From positions 50,000,440 through 50,064,439 of the forward strand of contig OX485807.1 of NCBI GenBank assembly GCA_950295325.1: a stretch of DNA of 64,000 bases. Reading direction: 5' to 3'. Below the pieces are notes generated by a model. It was not told the DNA's origin. It ran no database searches and saw only the letters and a program-made list of their open reading frames with translations. Shown here in pieces: positions 35,098-47,837 of the stretch; within the stretch, counting starts at the first letter, position 1; each line of letters starts with the position of its first letter. The translations under genes and the position numbers were made by a program. The DNA is from Polytrichum commune (taxonomy: Eukaryota > Streptophyta > Polytrichopsida > Polytrichales > Polytrichaceae).

Positions 35098-35811
35098 ATT
35101 GCTAGCATTTACACTAATTGACGGTAGTCCTGATATGGGAGCAACAACAAATGCTTACATGAGATACCAAAGTAACCCTTTCTTAGAACAACAAGAATGA
35201 TCAAAAGCTTTGCAGCCCTTTGCGTTCTATGCCCTATTGATCGAGCTGAGCTCAGAGTGGTTTGCAATCTCAACTCACACCCTTCACATTTGCCATACTT
35301 GGAAGAGATTGTCATGTGTGAACCACTCCTGACCATCCACCACAAAACTCTGAGAGGGTTCTGTATAATATAATTATTTTGTATTGTATGTATGTATGTA
35401 TGTAATCTTAGTAAAATATGGCACATAACAAAGGAGAATAACAAACTAACGTAATATCACAAAATCAATTGAAAGTTTATGATGATGTTGCAATATTTTT
35501 GTCATTTTAACATGATAATACTGCCTTCAGAAGTTTATGGTGTTTGTCCAGGAAAATATTGTATTTCAATGGCAACTGAACACATTGGCAGCTCAGGTGC
35601 TTCAAACGTGTGTTGAGTTGTTTACTCAGCTCTATTTCTGCTGCTGTCAGCACAAGGTACACTCTTGACATATGCAATTCTAGTGTTAAGCTTTCTAGAT
35701 GCCTTGGAGTGCAATACTAAAGTGAAGTCGGGCCAAGTGCTGCAGAGAGGCCCTATCTCTCTCTGTTTCCCATTGGTTTCCTTGGATTGCCGCAACCTTC
35801 TGATCTCGCCA
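35098..35811. other. downstream flank of the PsbP-domain gene
   Basis: The probable 3' untranslated region lies at the left; a (TATG)n run is at 35386-35403. No further gene is seen. Confidence 0.5.
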
Positions 35812-36109
35812 CACTAAATATTCTTATTACTGTGGGCCACTGTATTTCTGTAGAACCCATATGAATTATCAACCCATGCCAAATCTTGTGTTTTTAATTA
35901 GTGTGGGCCACATTAGTCATTTTTCTAGGAAATTGATGCGGTGACTATTTTATTTTATGATACTTTTGTTCTTGAACTACTATTCAAGGCGTTGGTTGGA
36001 AGTCTCCGGAATGACTTAGGGAATGGCCTGGGGTCTTTACTTACATCAAGACTAGGCAATTAGTGTGGCCCACACAAATTTCCACCCACACTAACATGCC
36101 TACTTAGTG
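35812..36109. mobile_element. TA-MITE subfamily M4, copy 1
   Basis: 298 bp from CACTAAATATTCTTATTACT to the inverted end CACTAAGTAGGCATGTTAGT. It is similar along its length to 48868-49195, including GTGGGCCACATTA and the CTTAGGG..GGGTCTT region. CA precedes the left end and TA follows the right. Confidence 0.75.
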
Positions 36110-37679
36110 TACCTCCCTTCTGAAGCCTTTCTACCTGCTCATGTTTTATTTTAAGAAACCTAAACAAGTGGGGTCAAGCCTTAAGATTCCTTGCAAGAAC
36201 TCTATAGGGTTTGCATGGTAGGTTATGACCTACCCCAAGGAACTATCGGCACAAGAGATGGAGATGACCCATGGTGTGATAAAAACTTGTCTATATAAAC
36301 ACCATCGTTTGCAACCAATTAGACATGGTAGTAATCCTCTACAACCTCAAGGTAGACAAGTAGAATAATATTGGTTGGTGAGAAGTGATAGGCAATGGAA
36401 AACTCTGCTCGAACGTCTCTTAATGCTCAAGTATTCTAATATGGATTGGAAAGTGAAGGTTGCATGCAAATTTGGGAATAGCCCGAAGGAAATTTGCCAG
36501 CATGGAAATCCTGCATTGACAATGCATTGTGTTTGCATTGGCACTTTATGGGCTTTGTGCCATAAAGTTTTAAAGATTGTCTTATTATAGTGAAATCAAT
36601 GTTGTATTGTTCTTTTGATTTTTTGTAAATGTATTTTCATTGATAGCAATGTAGTGTTTTCATGAATGCTTGTTCAGCTAGGGTGGTCAACATTTTGGTG
36701 ATGCAACAATTGACATTCGAAACATGTATATCAAGGATTGATCCTAACACTGCATATTGTTAGGAGAAAATTTCTTCCATGCTCATTGTTGTGGATGGCC
36801 TTTGATCATATGACTTGCAAACACGTATTTCATGTTGCATGGATGTTTGCTTCTGATTTATGTTGTTCTTTAATCTTTGTTGGATTTTCCTCACACTTCA
36901 ACTCATGAGTTTCTTTACTTAAAGGAAAAAAGCGTAATTATTTGAATATACCATTTTTTACTTTGACCATGTAATGGGTTTAGAGTTTTATGTGTGAATT
37001 ACCAATAATATTACAAGAACATTACAGTGATGTTATAATGAGGAGAAGATGAAGTTGGAGAGAGGATTGGGAGGATGTGGGCGATGCATCTAGTGGATGA
37101 AGAGATGATTTGTAGATATTGACATTCTTCAATTCTATTGACCAACACAAATTCTTCATTGAATTCTACTCCACATGAAACGCCCCAAACTCAACACAAT
37201 AATCGAATTATCGTATGCTTTATACTATGTGGGACCCTAAAGTGTTAGTAAAGAATGTCCTTCATAAGCTCATTTGAAAATGTTGCTTTTAGAATGGAGT
37301 TTCAGGCGGCCAAAGGAAAACAAATTTGGCCTTGATGTGTATCTATCCTTTTTAATTGGGGACATTTGTCCCAATATCAAATAAAGATTTTGATTGTGCA
37401 TAAAATGAATTTGAGAAATGTATGGTTTTTTTATTGATCTTGAACAAAACTTAAGACCAACCTCGTACCCCTCTTTAGTCGCAACCTAAGATAATTTTGA
37501 ACACTATATACATATTAATATTATTTGTTCTAGGATGTAACAATGAAGCGCATGACATAAATCCCAACCCAAATTAACACTAGATATGGAAGAAAAATAT
37601 GATGAGGATGTGATTTGAATTTAGAGAATGAAGATATGGAGCTCAATTATAAATTATTAGATTGGAAGATTTATAGTTG
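36110..37679. other. intergenic, no gene called
   Basis: A 71-codon open frame at 36375-36590 (containing KYSNMDWKVKVACKFGN) sits in slightly GC-richer DNA, but I recognise no domain. The rest is AT-rich. Confidence 0.45.
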
Positions 37680-40443
37680 CAAGCAATTGGTAGATGATGT
37701 TTTGTTCTTTGGTCTTTGTTGTTGTGGTGCTCTAATTCCATAAGTCTAATGAATGTATCTCTCCCCTCCATAGTGTTCTCCCATTCATCAAGAGGAAACC
37801 CCATTAATTTCATAGTTGTGCCCTAATTCCCTACTTTGATCAAATTTAATTAAAATGTTTGAATATCATTCATACATATATAATTTTGACTCCGTGTTGC
37901 AATCTCATATGCCACATTTCAAATATTGGAATTTTGTGTGTCCAAGAGAACATGAGTTGTTATTCTTGTGGAACTAGCCTTTTTGGGAGGCCAATCCATC
38001 ACTTAGAAATTGATATAAGTGGGTCCCACCGGTGTGATTGAAATGTTTATAGTTGTAAGTGATTTGCATATTGACATATTGGTAGATGGTGTTTTATCAC
38101 GTATTAACATTTTCTAGTGCTAATAGTTTTGAGAATTTTTTTTAAAAAAAAAAACCTACAAATATTGGGCCACCCTTGCAAAATGAACAATACTCAACTT
38201 GAGTATTCTTCATCCTACATGGGCAAACTGTCAACTTGGGTTTGGTTACCAAAGCAGAATTTGAATAATTATTATAAATATTCGGGGCAACCAACGTGCC
38301 AGATGTCAAAACCTAATGGTGGGATCCCTGGTTCAAGTCTAACTTACCTACAACTAGACATGGAATCTATGCTTGTAAATTCGCATAAGGGTCAATAACT
38401 CGCCCATTACAACAAAGGAAGCAGTCATACTACGCAATTAATGTTATGTTAATCTTCATTGTCTTTGTAGTTGATCTCAAGTTATGTGGTGCGTGCTTCT
38501 ACTTCATCTTTGTTGCTATTGCACCAAACCTTGACCACCTTTTATGCCAAAGCCACACCACTCTTGCACCCCTCCCTCTTCCACTATCTATGAAGAACGA
38601 ACTTTAATTCATGTGGATGTCAAATACATGCTTGGTTTTGTAATGCCTTTCTTTCTTCTTGAGACCCCGATGTTCAACCAAATATACTATCTATAATTCA
38701 ATCAAGTACATCTCGTGATAATGACTTGGCAATCAACATATGTGAAAGAGAGGGCCAGGACATCCAAACCACACACAGGTTTAAGCTAGAGATAAATGGA
38801 TGTGTGGTTTAAGGTACAACTTTTATTTTGAAAAAAAATGGGAATCTTAAACTTGCAACAAATCAAAAGATTAAAACATTTCAAAATCATGGCTCATTGT
38901 TGCATTTTTGTATGTTGCACTTTTCCTCTGGTTCCGTTTTGTTGTCTTGCACTCAACCCTAGGCATCCTCTTTGTCAACATTGCCATCCTATATTACCTT
39001 CTCATTTTCATAACCTAGGACAAAGAAAGTTTCAATAAGCAAGCATGGTTTTACATTCCTTGCTCCAAAAATGATTGGACCATAGAAGGGATTCAAAAAT
39101 TTTGTAGAATGAATTAGGTAGTTTTGAAGTCCTCGATCCAATTTATGATCCGGAAATCAACATAGTTGGGAGAGAGGCAAAATCAATTCTAAACAAATAA
39201 TAGATTTTGGAATCATTATTTTTGGAGTGGTAGATGATGTTGTGTTTAGCCTTCTTGCTTGGGCGTAGTTGTTGGCTCTTGGTCTAGGCCGTGCATTGCC
39301 ATCCAATCAAACCACACTCTAAGTCTTTGTGGGTTATATCAACCTATAATGAACATACTCTTATTCATGCAAATACATGCCCAATCTTCTTTTTAATTCT
39401 TCAAGGTTCAATTTCCATGCTCTCTATTCAAGATTTGCCCAGTTGATTGGACACATGCCCTTTCACAACTCCTACCTTGGGAATCAATATCATTGGGAGA
39501 GAGAGAAGGCTACATAAATATAAACAATTTGGTAGATTCTAGACTTGTGTTTTGATGCCATTAAATGCCATGCTTTGCCATCCAACCGCACCAAAACCTA
39601 CGATATGGTTTAGTCATAGTCTATACTACTCCATAAGTTGCAAACTAGTGATGAACAAAGTATTATTATTATTCATGCAAATACATGCTTGATTTGTGTG
39701 ATGTACACAAGGGTTAAGTTCCATGCCCTCTAGATAGGCTTTCAAGATCTTCCTAACTCTCCAATTGGATGCTGCAATTTACAACTCCAGACTCATGAAT
39801 CAAAAGTAATTGGTTAAATAAACTTAAATGGTTTGGTAATGTAGAGTCATGTTTTTAGGCATTGGTAGATGGTAGATATGTGCATTTGGTAGGCGATATC
39901 TTGTTGGTTTGCTCATTTGGGGTTCTTTTGTTGTTGCTCTTGTTGTGAAGTGCTATGCTTTTCATTGGAGTCCACTTTGTTGGTATTGAAGCAAACCCTA
40001 AACAATTTTCCCATCATAGTCGCACCATATTGCAATCTACTGTAGGATGAACAATTTCTTAATTCATGTGACATAGACAACTTATTCACGCAAATACAAC
40101 GTGCTCAATTTTTCTTGGGTAGTGTAGGGTTCAATTTTCACGCCCTCTAGATACCATAAGGTGTTATCTCCTATGACATAAAATAATGATTTCTTGGAAG
40201 ATATTTGACATATTCATATTCACATCGATCAAGACCCTATTGAATCCTATGTGGAAATTACCTTACGACATTCAAAATGTTGAACCAATTGATATTCAAG
40301 ATCTTGCTAGTTGATTGGATGCATGCAATTTACAACTCCCAGCTCAAGACTTATCAATATCAATGGTTGAGAGAAGGCTAAATAAATTTGTATATAACCT
40401 CATAAAAACTTCAGACGTATGTTTCTCTACATTGGTACATGTG

Positions 40444-40777
40444 CTCCGGGGGGGGGGGTAGTCATTGGTTGGAGTAGCAATATACGTGCGAACAAATGAT
40501 AGGGTATTTTAAAAACATGGGGGCAAAAAAATTATAAATGGACTTAAGAGTAATATAGGGTATCAAAAATGGCACTGGACATCTTTAAAGTACTATAGGG
40601 TATGAAATAATAGGTAATTTGGAATTATAAGTAATGCAAGCCATTTTTCTATTAACCCAAAGTAGAAATTTACATAATGATAGCATGTGAAAAAAAGAAG
40701 AGAATTGAAAGTAATACCCCCCTATAAAATAGTGGTTGTTCGCACCTATATCCTTAACTTTTTAACACACTGCCCCA
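40444..40777 (+). mobile_element. hAT-type MITE family G, copy 3
   Basis: 334 bp, nearly identical in its body to the other G copies, flanked by GTACATGTG on both sides (40435-40443 and 40778-40786; 8 bp duplication, 9th base shared by chance or end erosion). It lies within the promoter-like array. The right end has lost most of its C run. Confidence 0.9.
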
Positions 40778-41100
40778 GTACATGTGTCATCTGGAGAATG
40801 CAACCAATTGGTGGATGATGCGTTGAGTTAGTTTGGTGCTTCATTGAGGCTCCTTTATTGTCGCTCTTTGCACTTGAGTATGCTTTGCTACTATTGCACC
40901 AAACCCTTTGACATAAAAAATAATTTATTTGGAAAGAATTTTGACACATGTCACATTCACAATGATCAAGACCCTATCAAATCCTATGTGAAAATAACCA
41001 ATTCACACTCAAACTATTGAACTAGATGACACCGTCCTACCTGGATGGCTTCAATGGAAAGTATATTATTTCATAAAACAACAAAATTTATAGATGTCTA

Positions 41101-41122
41101 TATATATATATATATATATATA
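41101..41122. repeat. (TA)n microsatellite
   Basis: 22 bp of alternating TA in the promoter-like array. Confidence 0.9.
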
Positions 41123-41404
41123 TTTAACAAGGAAACATTTGGGAGAAGTTTATTTACAAGTTTGTCAAAATTTATTTTAAAAATAAAATTGAAAATGCGA
41201 CTATTAGATTCGAAACCACCCAAGTACTATCAGTATTCAAGATCTTCCTCGCTGATTTGGATGCATGCGATTTACAACTCCCGGACTGGAAATCATCAAC
41301 ATGGTTCACTAGGAAAGAAAAAGACTAAATAAATCTAAACGTGCTCATAGATTTCAGACTCCTGTTTCTCCATACCCGTAGATGTTTAAATGTAGCCTTT
41401 TCGT

Positions 41405-42026
41405 AGATGATGTGTTGCTGGTCTGCTGCTTCTTTGAGGTTCCTTTGCTGTTGCTCTCGTTGTGCGGTGCTCTGCTTTCAGCTTTGCTCCTATTGCACCA
41501 AACCCTAGGCATTTTCTCCGCCATAGCCGCACCACACCTACTCCCCCTCCGCTCTTCAATTCCCTATTCTTCTTCTTCCCGCATCTCTCCTCCCTTTCTC
41601 TTTCGAACAACAAGCGACTGTCTTCCTCTTCTTCTTCTTTTGCCTCCGATCTGTGCAGCTCCTTACTCTCCTTTCTCTTCGGCCGTCATTCCTTTTCCCA
41701 AGCGTGAGTGAGCTTTCGTCATGGACAGCCGTGTTGTGATGATGATTGCGTAGTGCCTCTTTTTTCCTCCTCTGATATGTTTTTACATGCATTTTTACAC
41801 GTTTTTATGCATTTTTGTAAGTTTTTATTTAGGCGTTTTCAAGCGTCCCTTGTTGTCGGCCGGTGCAGGAGTGCGAATGCTGCCATGGTGATGTTTGTAT
41901 AATTTTTTAATTTGTTTGCGCTTTTTTTTTGGTTAATATACCTAAGTCGTGCCTTTTGTGGTTACTGTGTTTGTTCGTTTGTTTGTTCGTTTGTTTCTTC
42001 TTCTCCTCCCGTTTCTTGTGTATTCT
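41405..42026 (+). promoter_or_regulatory. PTB promoter, untranslated exon 1 and leader intron start (right inverted-repeat arm)
   Basis: It is the inverted duplicate of 26833-27440. It contains CCCTAGGCATTTTCTCCGCC, a CT-rich leader with (TTC)n and the splice donor CAAGC|GTGAGT (exon end 41703). Similarity then continues ~320 bp into the leader intron and stops near 42026. The coding ATG of PTB is at 43436, so the leader intron (or introns) is about 1.7 kb. The transcription start is not determined. Confidence 0.75.
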
Positions 42027-43435
42027 TACCTTGCATTTTTATTTATTTATTTTAATTTTAATGGTGATGAGTTTTATGTGAATCTCTTCTGTGAGGAAGT
42101 TGTCACTCCTTTTTTTTTTTTCTCTCTTCGTTTACAGGTGCATGCACACGTGGGAACGTTCTTTAGGGCTCTCTGGCGGTGTTAGTATTTAGTCGCCGAA
42201 TTATTGAGGCCGGGGAGCAGGAATTTGGCTGCTGTAGTACTACGCGGTGAGTATGTAAATATCCCAGTCTTGCTTGCTGCTTCATTTCATTCTGAAGTTT
42301 TAGGGTGGAATTTAATTTTTTTGGGTCCTCCAGGGAGCGGACTCAAGCTCTCTTCTTATTTATTGGCAGTATTTTTTAGGGATGTTCTTACATGATTTTT
42401 CTTGCATGAGAGTGCACAACTTGTGTACTCCGCATAAATGAGCTTCTTCCAGCCCCATGGTGTGTGAAGAATTTACGTTTGGGTTCTCTTCATGTCTACC
42501 ACTTTCACATGCCGGCATGCTCTATCTATCCTTCGGCGACATTATTTTGGGAACATATATGCATGCAGCTGGGGCTTGGTATTCTCCAATATGCAGCTGG
42601 CCTTTGGGTTGGGAAGTGTTTGTCTGTGCATCAGCCTTACTTTGATCCTGTCCAGAAATGCTGTAGTCAAAGACTATATCTCCCTACCAGAAGTAGCAAT
42701 TTCTGTCTATTATACTCATGTGGTGGCCGTCTTCCCATGTCAGTCGTTTCAATGTCTCCCCATCAGCCAAATGCCAGACCGTGACTTTTCTCTTGCTATT
42801 CAGGCTTGGTCTCAATGACCTGTTAGGTCCTGTTTCAATTTTCTTCAAATGCTTACTTCTTTTCTATCAGTAGTATTCATTCCACGTTTTTATATTTGTG
42901 CAATCGGTGGGTGTTTACCGCGACCATACACAGATCTCGAAAGACAAACTCTCTGTCACCTCTTTCCTCTCTCAAGCAGATACATTATGAGGCACCCTAT
43001 CAGGCATTTGCAAGGTGGGACTGTGTCTGGTGTATGTTTTCTTCGTTGTATTTGGGATCATGACTTGTGTGCTTCTAAAAGCCCTGTGACCTTTTTCTCC
43101 TTGTATGTGGCATTGACGTACCATTCTGAGTAGTTCTGTAGTGAGGATGTGATGCATCTGTCCATTAAGGGGGGTAGAGCTGTCAAGCCCCCTCTTTTAC
43201 ACTTTTTGTAACGAATTTTTGGAGATGTTTTGCACAGATAAGCATTCTATGCACCCTGGACCATTATCAATGATTCCTGTACTGGAATAAGCTACTGCCA
43301 GCCTTATACGCACACCTGAATCTCCCACTGCATATTCCTTAAATTTACATAAGCGTTGAGATTGTGTAAATTCTTTTACAAAGTTCTGATAGAAACAACC
43401 CACATCCTTGTGCAGCACCCATCCTTAACACCAAG

Positions 43436-46400
43436 ATGACCGAGCCATCAAAAGTCCTCCATATACGAAATGTGGGTCCAGAAATATCAGAGGTAAGCTT
43501 TTTTGGCAAGCTCTACTTAGTAGAATCTGCAAAGTCTGTACCAATTATTGACGGATGGTAATGCATTTTCTTGCAGAAGCCACTACTTCACTTGCATGGC
43601 TGGACACAATGAAATTTTGATTTTGATCTTTCACGAAGTCAATTGTGGCTAGGATTTCTATCTTTCTTTCTTTTTCTGTAATCCTGAAAGTTTGGTGAGA
43701 TCTTAGTTACTCACCTTTGCTCTCTTTCTTCCAGCATGATCTTCTGCAGCTTGCTCAGTCCTTTGGGGTGGTGCAAAAAGTAGTCATGCTGCGTGCTAAA
43801 AACCAGGTATTTGACCCTGTCATGCTTACGACTATCATGCAATCACATGTGAGGTGGGCTCACTATATGTCTTGTATTTTTGTAGGTTCCATTTTGCTCA
43901 AGTCATATAAGTTATGACTTTGATTCAGCTACTGTTCTACCTTGTCTGGCAGGTCATATTCTCATCTGTAAGTTTTGTGCTTTCAGGCCCTGTTGCAGAT
44001 GCAGGACATACCATCTGCTATTAATGTGATGCATTATTACTCAACTGTACAACCGAGTGTGCGGTAAGTCCAGAAAATCTATTCTCTGAAGCCTTCGTGG
44101 AGGACAACTTTGTTTCTATCTTATGCAACACCAAAGAAATTGTGCAGTTACACTCTCAATTTCTTCAAGAATCTGACCATGACTTCATTGAGTGACATTG
44201 TCTTCTGACTATATCCATTTGTCCTTGTGGGTTGGATTTTATGTCTCCCATTTTGTTTGGTGATGGACATTCTTTTGAGTTATCAACAAATATGAAGGCA
44301 TGGTGTGTAGTCAGGATGTAATGTTGTTCAGTTGGACCTCAATCAAGAACCATTGGATTTTGCAGGGGCAGGAACGTGTACATGCAGTTCTCTTCACATC
44401 AGGAGCTGACTACAATGGACCAACCGGGACAGATGAGGCGGTTACCTGCTGAGCAGGTCAGAATACATTCCTTGTTCCTTTGTCGGATTTTCCTCCTTGT
44501 GGTTTCTCTCTGGGTACGTCATTCCTCTTCTCTTGAGGGAGGCCTTATTTGGCCACTCCCTTTGCTTGACTTTCTTCTCTTGTTTCTCTCACTCCTTTTC
44601 CCTCTTTCTTCTTCCCTTGCTGGGGAGGTGGGGGGATTGTCTCTGCTTTGCTATTCTCCAGGAACAGCTGCCCAATCGAATTCTTTTAATTACCATTCAC
44701 AACCCGCTTTATCCTATCACCGTGGATGTGCTGCACCAAGTGTTTTCCCCTCATGGCTTTGTCGAGAAGATCGTCACCTTCCAAAAGTCAGCTGGTCAGC
44801 TTCTCTTCTGTCATCACTATCTCCTTTTCTCCCTGCTTCTTTTATGGCCTTTCTTCCTTCAGCTAACCTAACAGACCGGCAGCCTGGATCTGGAAAATAG
44901 CTTCTTATCACAACAATATTCTATATTGGTAGTCTTCTGGGTTAGTGCCTCAGCCACCTTGTTGCTTTTAATGCGAAGACACTCCAGAGATGGAAGCTTT
45001 GGGCTTCTATCATCAGGTCAGCAGACAATTGGATTGCAAGGGCATGTCGTATGTCTTTTTCCATATGTCCCAATTTCCAACTTTTCCGAGGAACGGAAAA
45101 TAAAGGTTTCATTCAAGAAACCGTACTATGCTCTGAATAAGAGCTGCCTGGGTAAAAATAAGAAGGTATGCTTGCCCGTCTTCAGCCCTAAGGCTTTTGT
45201 TTTTGGGTGTAGGGCTCCAAGCTTTGCTGCAGTATGCATCCCAGTTGAGTGCAACACAAGCCAGGAACACACTACAGGTAATTTTAAGACATTGAGATAT
45301 GTTACTGTGCATGTGGTTGTTTTCATACATATCATTTGTCTGACGCACAGTTCCGACTGTTTTTCAGGGTCGCAATATATATGATGGTTGTTGCACGCTA
45401 GACATTCAGTTCTCTAAGTAAGTACCACAAATTACAGGACCTTGCTTCCCCAAATTGTCTCACCTCATTGAATCATTCATATTGTTTGGTTTTGACAGCT
45501 AAGTTTATCTGCAATTGCTTAGGATCATTGTGTGGAGTGGCTCACATGTTTGAATTTGGATATTGCTTAGAGAAGTTTGTTCTGATGTGGCTATGTACAG
45601 TCTACTGATTTAGTTATTGTTGACACATCCAGTCTCCAGGAGCTTCAAGTCAATTATAACAATGAAAGGACTAGGTATGGCTTGCTTTCATCCAAATTCA
45701 AATCTCCTCCTCTAGCATGTGCTTCTGTCTGGTGGACCATTCTATTTCAGCATATCTGTCACTATCTGCTCACAAGTCTGTTTCAACATTTTTATTTAAA
45801 GATGGGATCTGAAGTGATTATATATCTGTGAGTTATGGTGAAACTAATCTTAAGATTCTTAAACCTTTTCTCAGTATAGTGAAGCTTATTTCAGTATTCT
45901 AGGTGGATTTTGGACTCAATATGTTTCTTACTTTACTTGCAACTTAGTATTGTGTTTGTTTTCATCACAGCTCACAGCAATGTCAGAAGGAATGCTAAGT
46001 TGATCATTAAATTTCCTTAATGCAGGGATTTCACAAATGCAGCCCTTCCTTCAGAACAGACAAGACCTGGAAACCCTGGCAACAATATCATGGTACTCCA
46101 GTCACTCTGACCGAATATCGAAGGATAGTTAAGAACTGGGCTTGGTGTACATTCCTGGTATAGTTAGAGAGGATTTTGTTTCCCAACACCAACCATTGGG
46201 GTGCTGCAAAAATCTGCCCCTATAATTTATTGCTGGTTCAGACTAAATTAACCTCAGTAGACTAATTTGGGTCTCTGAGCCTGACTCAGGTATTAAATTG
46301 GCTAAAACTAGTAACCTCCGGGCTCTACATAGGAATCAGCGTTTTCACCCTCCTCAATGTTAGGTTCTGCTCATTAGATCTCAATAGTTACTACCTTTTC

Positions 46401-47837
46401 AGTGCATATTTCTAGATTTGTTCTACCGCCTTCCATTTGTGTGACAAGCATGGGTTCGGTGTGGTCTCTGCATTGTCTAACAGGGGGTTTCCTTGCTGCA
46501 GTCATCTCTCTTTGGGGAGGGTGGTAACATTTACAACATGCAACCAGGTGGCCCAAGGCCTGGTAAGATTGAGCTCATCACACCTGCTCGCACTTATGAT
46601 CTTGGGCTGTCCACCTTAGTCACATCATTTAGTGCCAACTCTGACGTGAATCTGATTCCTGGTTGAGCAGGTGGATTTCAGCAGTCAGGAGGCCCCCCTC
46701 CACTCGGCATGAATTCTTATCAGGTACAACTTTATTCTACCTTTGTTGCAATGTAGGATCCTTGCCCCCCCCCCCCCCCCCCCCAAATAACAGAGGGATT
46801 GTAAGCTTTTTGAGTTCTTTCTGAGTGCTTTTTGTTTTTTTGTCAAGGTTGTTCAGCGAGTTCTCCTTTTTCTTGTGACATCCAGGTCCCAATGGGTGGG
46901 GCATCTGCAGCAGCAGCAGCCTTTGGAGGTGTCCTTCCCCCAGGCATTACGGGCACAAATGACAGGAGCACCCTTCTTGTCTCGAATCTGGTGGCTGAGG
47001 TCTGTTTCTGAAGTCAACCCCTGTACGTGTCATAGTATATTAGATGGGATTAATCTCTGCTTACAAAGATATCATAGAGATGAGAGGCAGGGGACAGGTG
47101 CCTAGTTCAAGGCTATTGAGGAGGATTCTTTCTTTTATGCAGAAACTAGATGTTGACAAACTTTTCAACATCTTCTCCAACTATGGAAACATTGTCCGCA
47201 TCAAGATGCTGCACAACAAGCCAGATCATGCTCTCATCCAAATGGGAGATGGCTTCCAAGCTGAACTCGCTTTCAACTATCTCAAGGTGTGTAAGCCATA
47301 CAATATTTCAGCTAAGTGAATATAAGGAGCATATCAGGAATGGTGCCATTTTCTATTTATATCTCTTTGGGCCCTCACTGGGTTATAATAGTGAGGTAGA
47401 TACTTTCTGTTAGTGAGTTTATCTGATAGGTATGTCTGTGAGTACAGGGGGTGACATTATTTGGAAAAAGAATGGATGTGAACTTCTCCAAGCATGCGCA
47501 GATTAACCCTTCACCAGACACTTCTGATTTTTCTTCCTCTCCACTCAACCGATTCAACCGCAATGCTGCAAAGAATTATCGCTACTGCTGTGCGCCAACT
47601 AAGATGATCCATGTATCGAGCCTTCCCTCAGATGTTACAGTTGAAGATATCACTACACACCTCTCCCCTCATGGAACCATCATCAATGCCAAGATTTTTG
47701 AATCCAATGGCAAGAAGCAGGCCCTTGTACTATTTGAAAATGAAGAGCAAGCAACAGAAGCCCTTGTCTGTAAGCATGCCAGTCAGCTGCAGAACAACAC
47801 TATCCGGCTTGCTTTCTCAAAGCTGGCTTCGGTGTAG
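43436..47837 (+). CDS. PTB: polypyrimidine tract-binding protein, four RRMs
   Basis: Fourteen coding exons: 43436-43492, 43735-43806, 43987-44063, 44366-44456, 44662-44794, 45213-45277, 45368-45417, 45633-45674, 46026-46092, 46502-46562, 46671-46723, 46886-46999, 47143-47286 and 47448-47837. All borders are GT..AG and the phases close to 1,416 nt, 471 aa. The start MTEPSKVLHIRNVG is the canonical plant PTB1/PTB2 N-terminus. RRM1 is about 5-80 (QLAQSFGVVQKVVMLRAKNQ). RRM2 is about 112-187 (HQVFSPHGFVEKIVTFQKSA). RRM3 is about 283-358 (NIFSNYGNIVRIKML). RRM4 is about 395-468 (KMIHVSSLPSDVTVEDITTH). PTBs bind CU-rich RNA and control splicing and translation; plant PTB1/2 autoregulate by alternative splicing. 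Introns here contain long pyrimidine tracts (for example 44555-44610) that could serve that, which is inference. Confidence 0.93.
46765..46784. repeat. 20 bp poly(C) tract in PTB intron 11
   Basis: An uninterrupted run of 20 C on the sense strand, between exons 11 and 12 of the PTB gene. Similar C/G runs mark the G-family MITE ends and family A repeats, but no other element is recognisable around this one. Confidence 0.9.

Larger units (their letters stand above)
37680..41400 (+). repeat. degenerate tandem array of PTB/NUFIP promoter-like units
   Basis: At least five diverged units of roughly 0.6-0.9 kb share an ordered set of words. These are TGGTAGATGATGT, TTGTTGCTCT, TATTGCACCAAACCCT, ATTCATGCAAATACATGC, CATGCCCTCTAGATA, TTCAAGATCTTCCTAGTTGATTGG, ATGCATGCAATTTACAACTCC and GAGAGAAGGCTAAATAAA. 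Anchors for the first word lie at 37689, 39229, 39888, 40811 and 41405; ATTGCACCAAACC words lie near 38518, 40890 and 41494. The last unit runs into the functional PTB promoter. No coding frame is conserved. Confidence 0.75.

Noticed and set aside
38311-38325. B-box-like GGTTCAAGTCT as a second SINE or tRNA
   Set aside because: No A box at the right distance and no target duplication were found.
44376-45384. Long plus-strand ORFs (174, 152 and 124 codons) as separate genes
   Set aside because: They read through exon-intron borders of the PTB gene; the spliced model explains the conserved parts.
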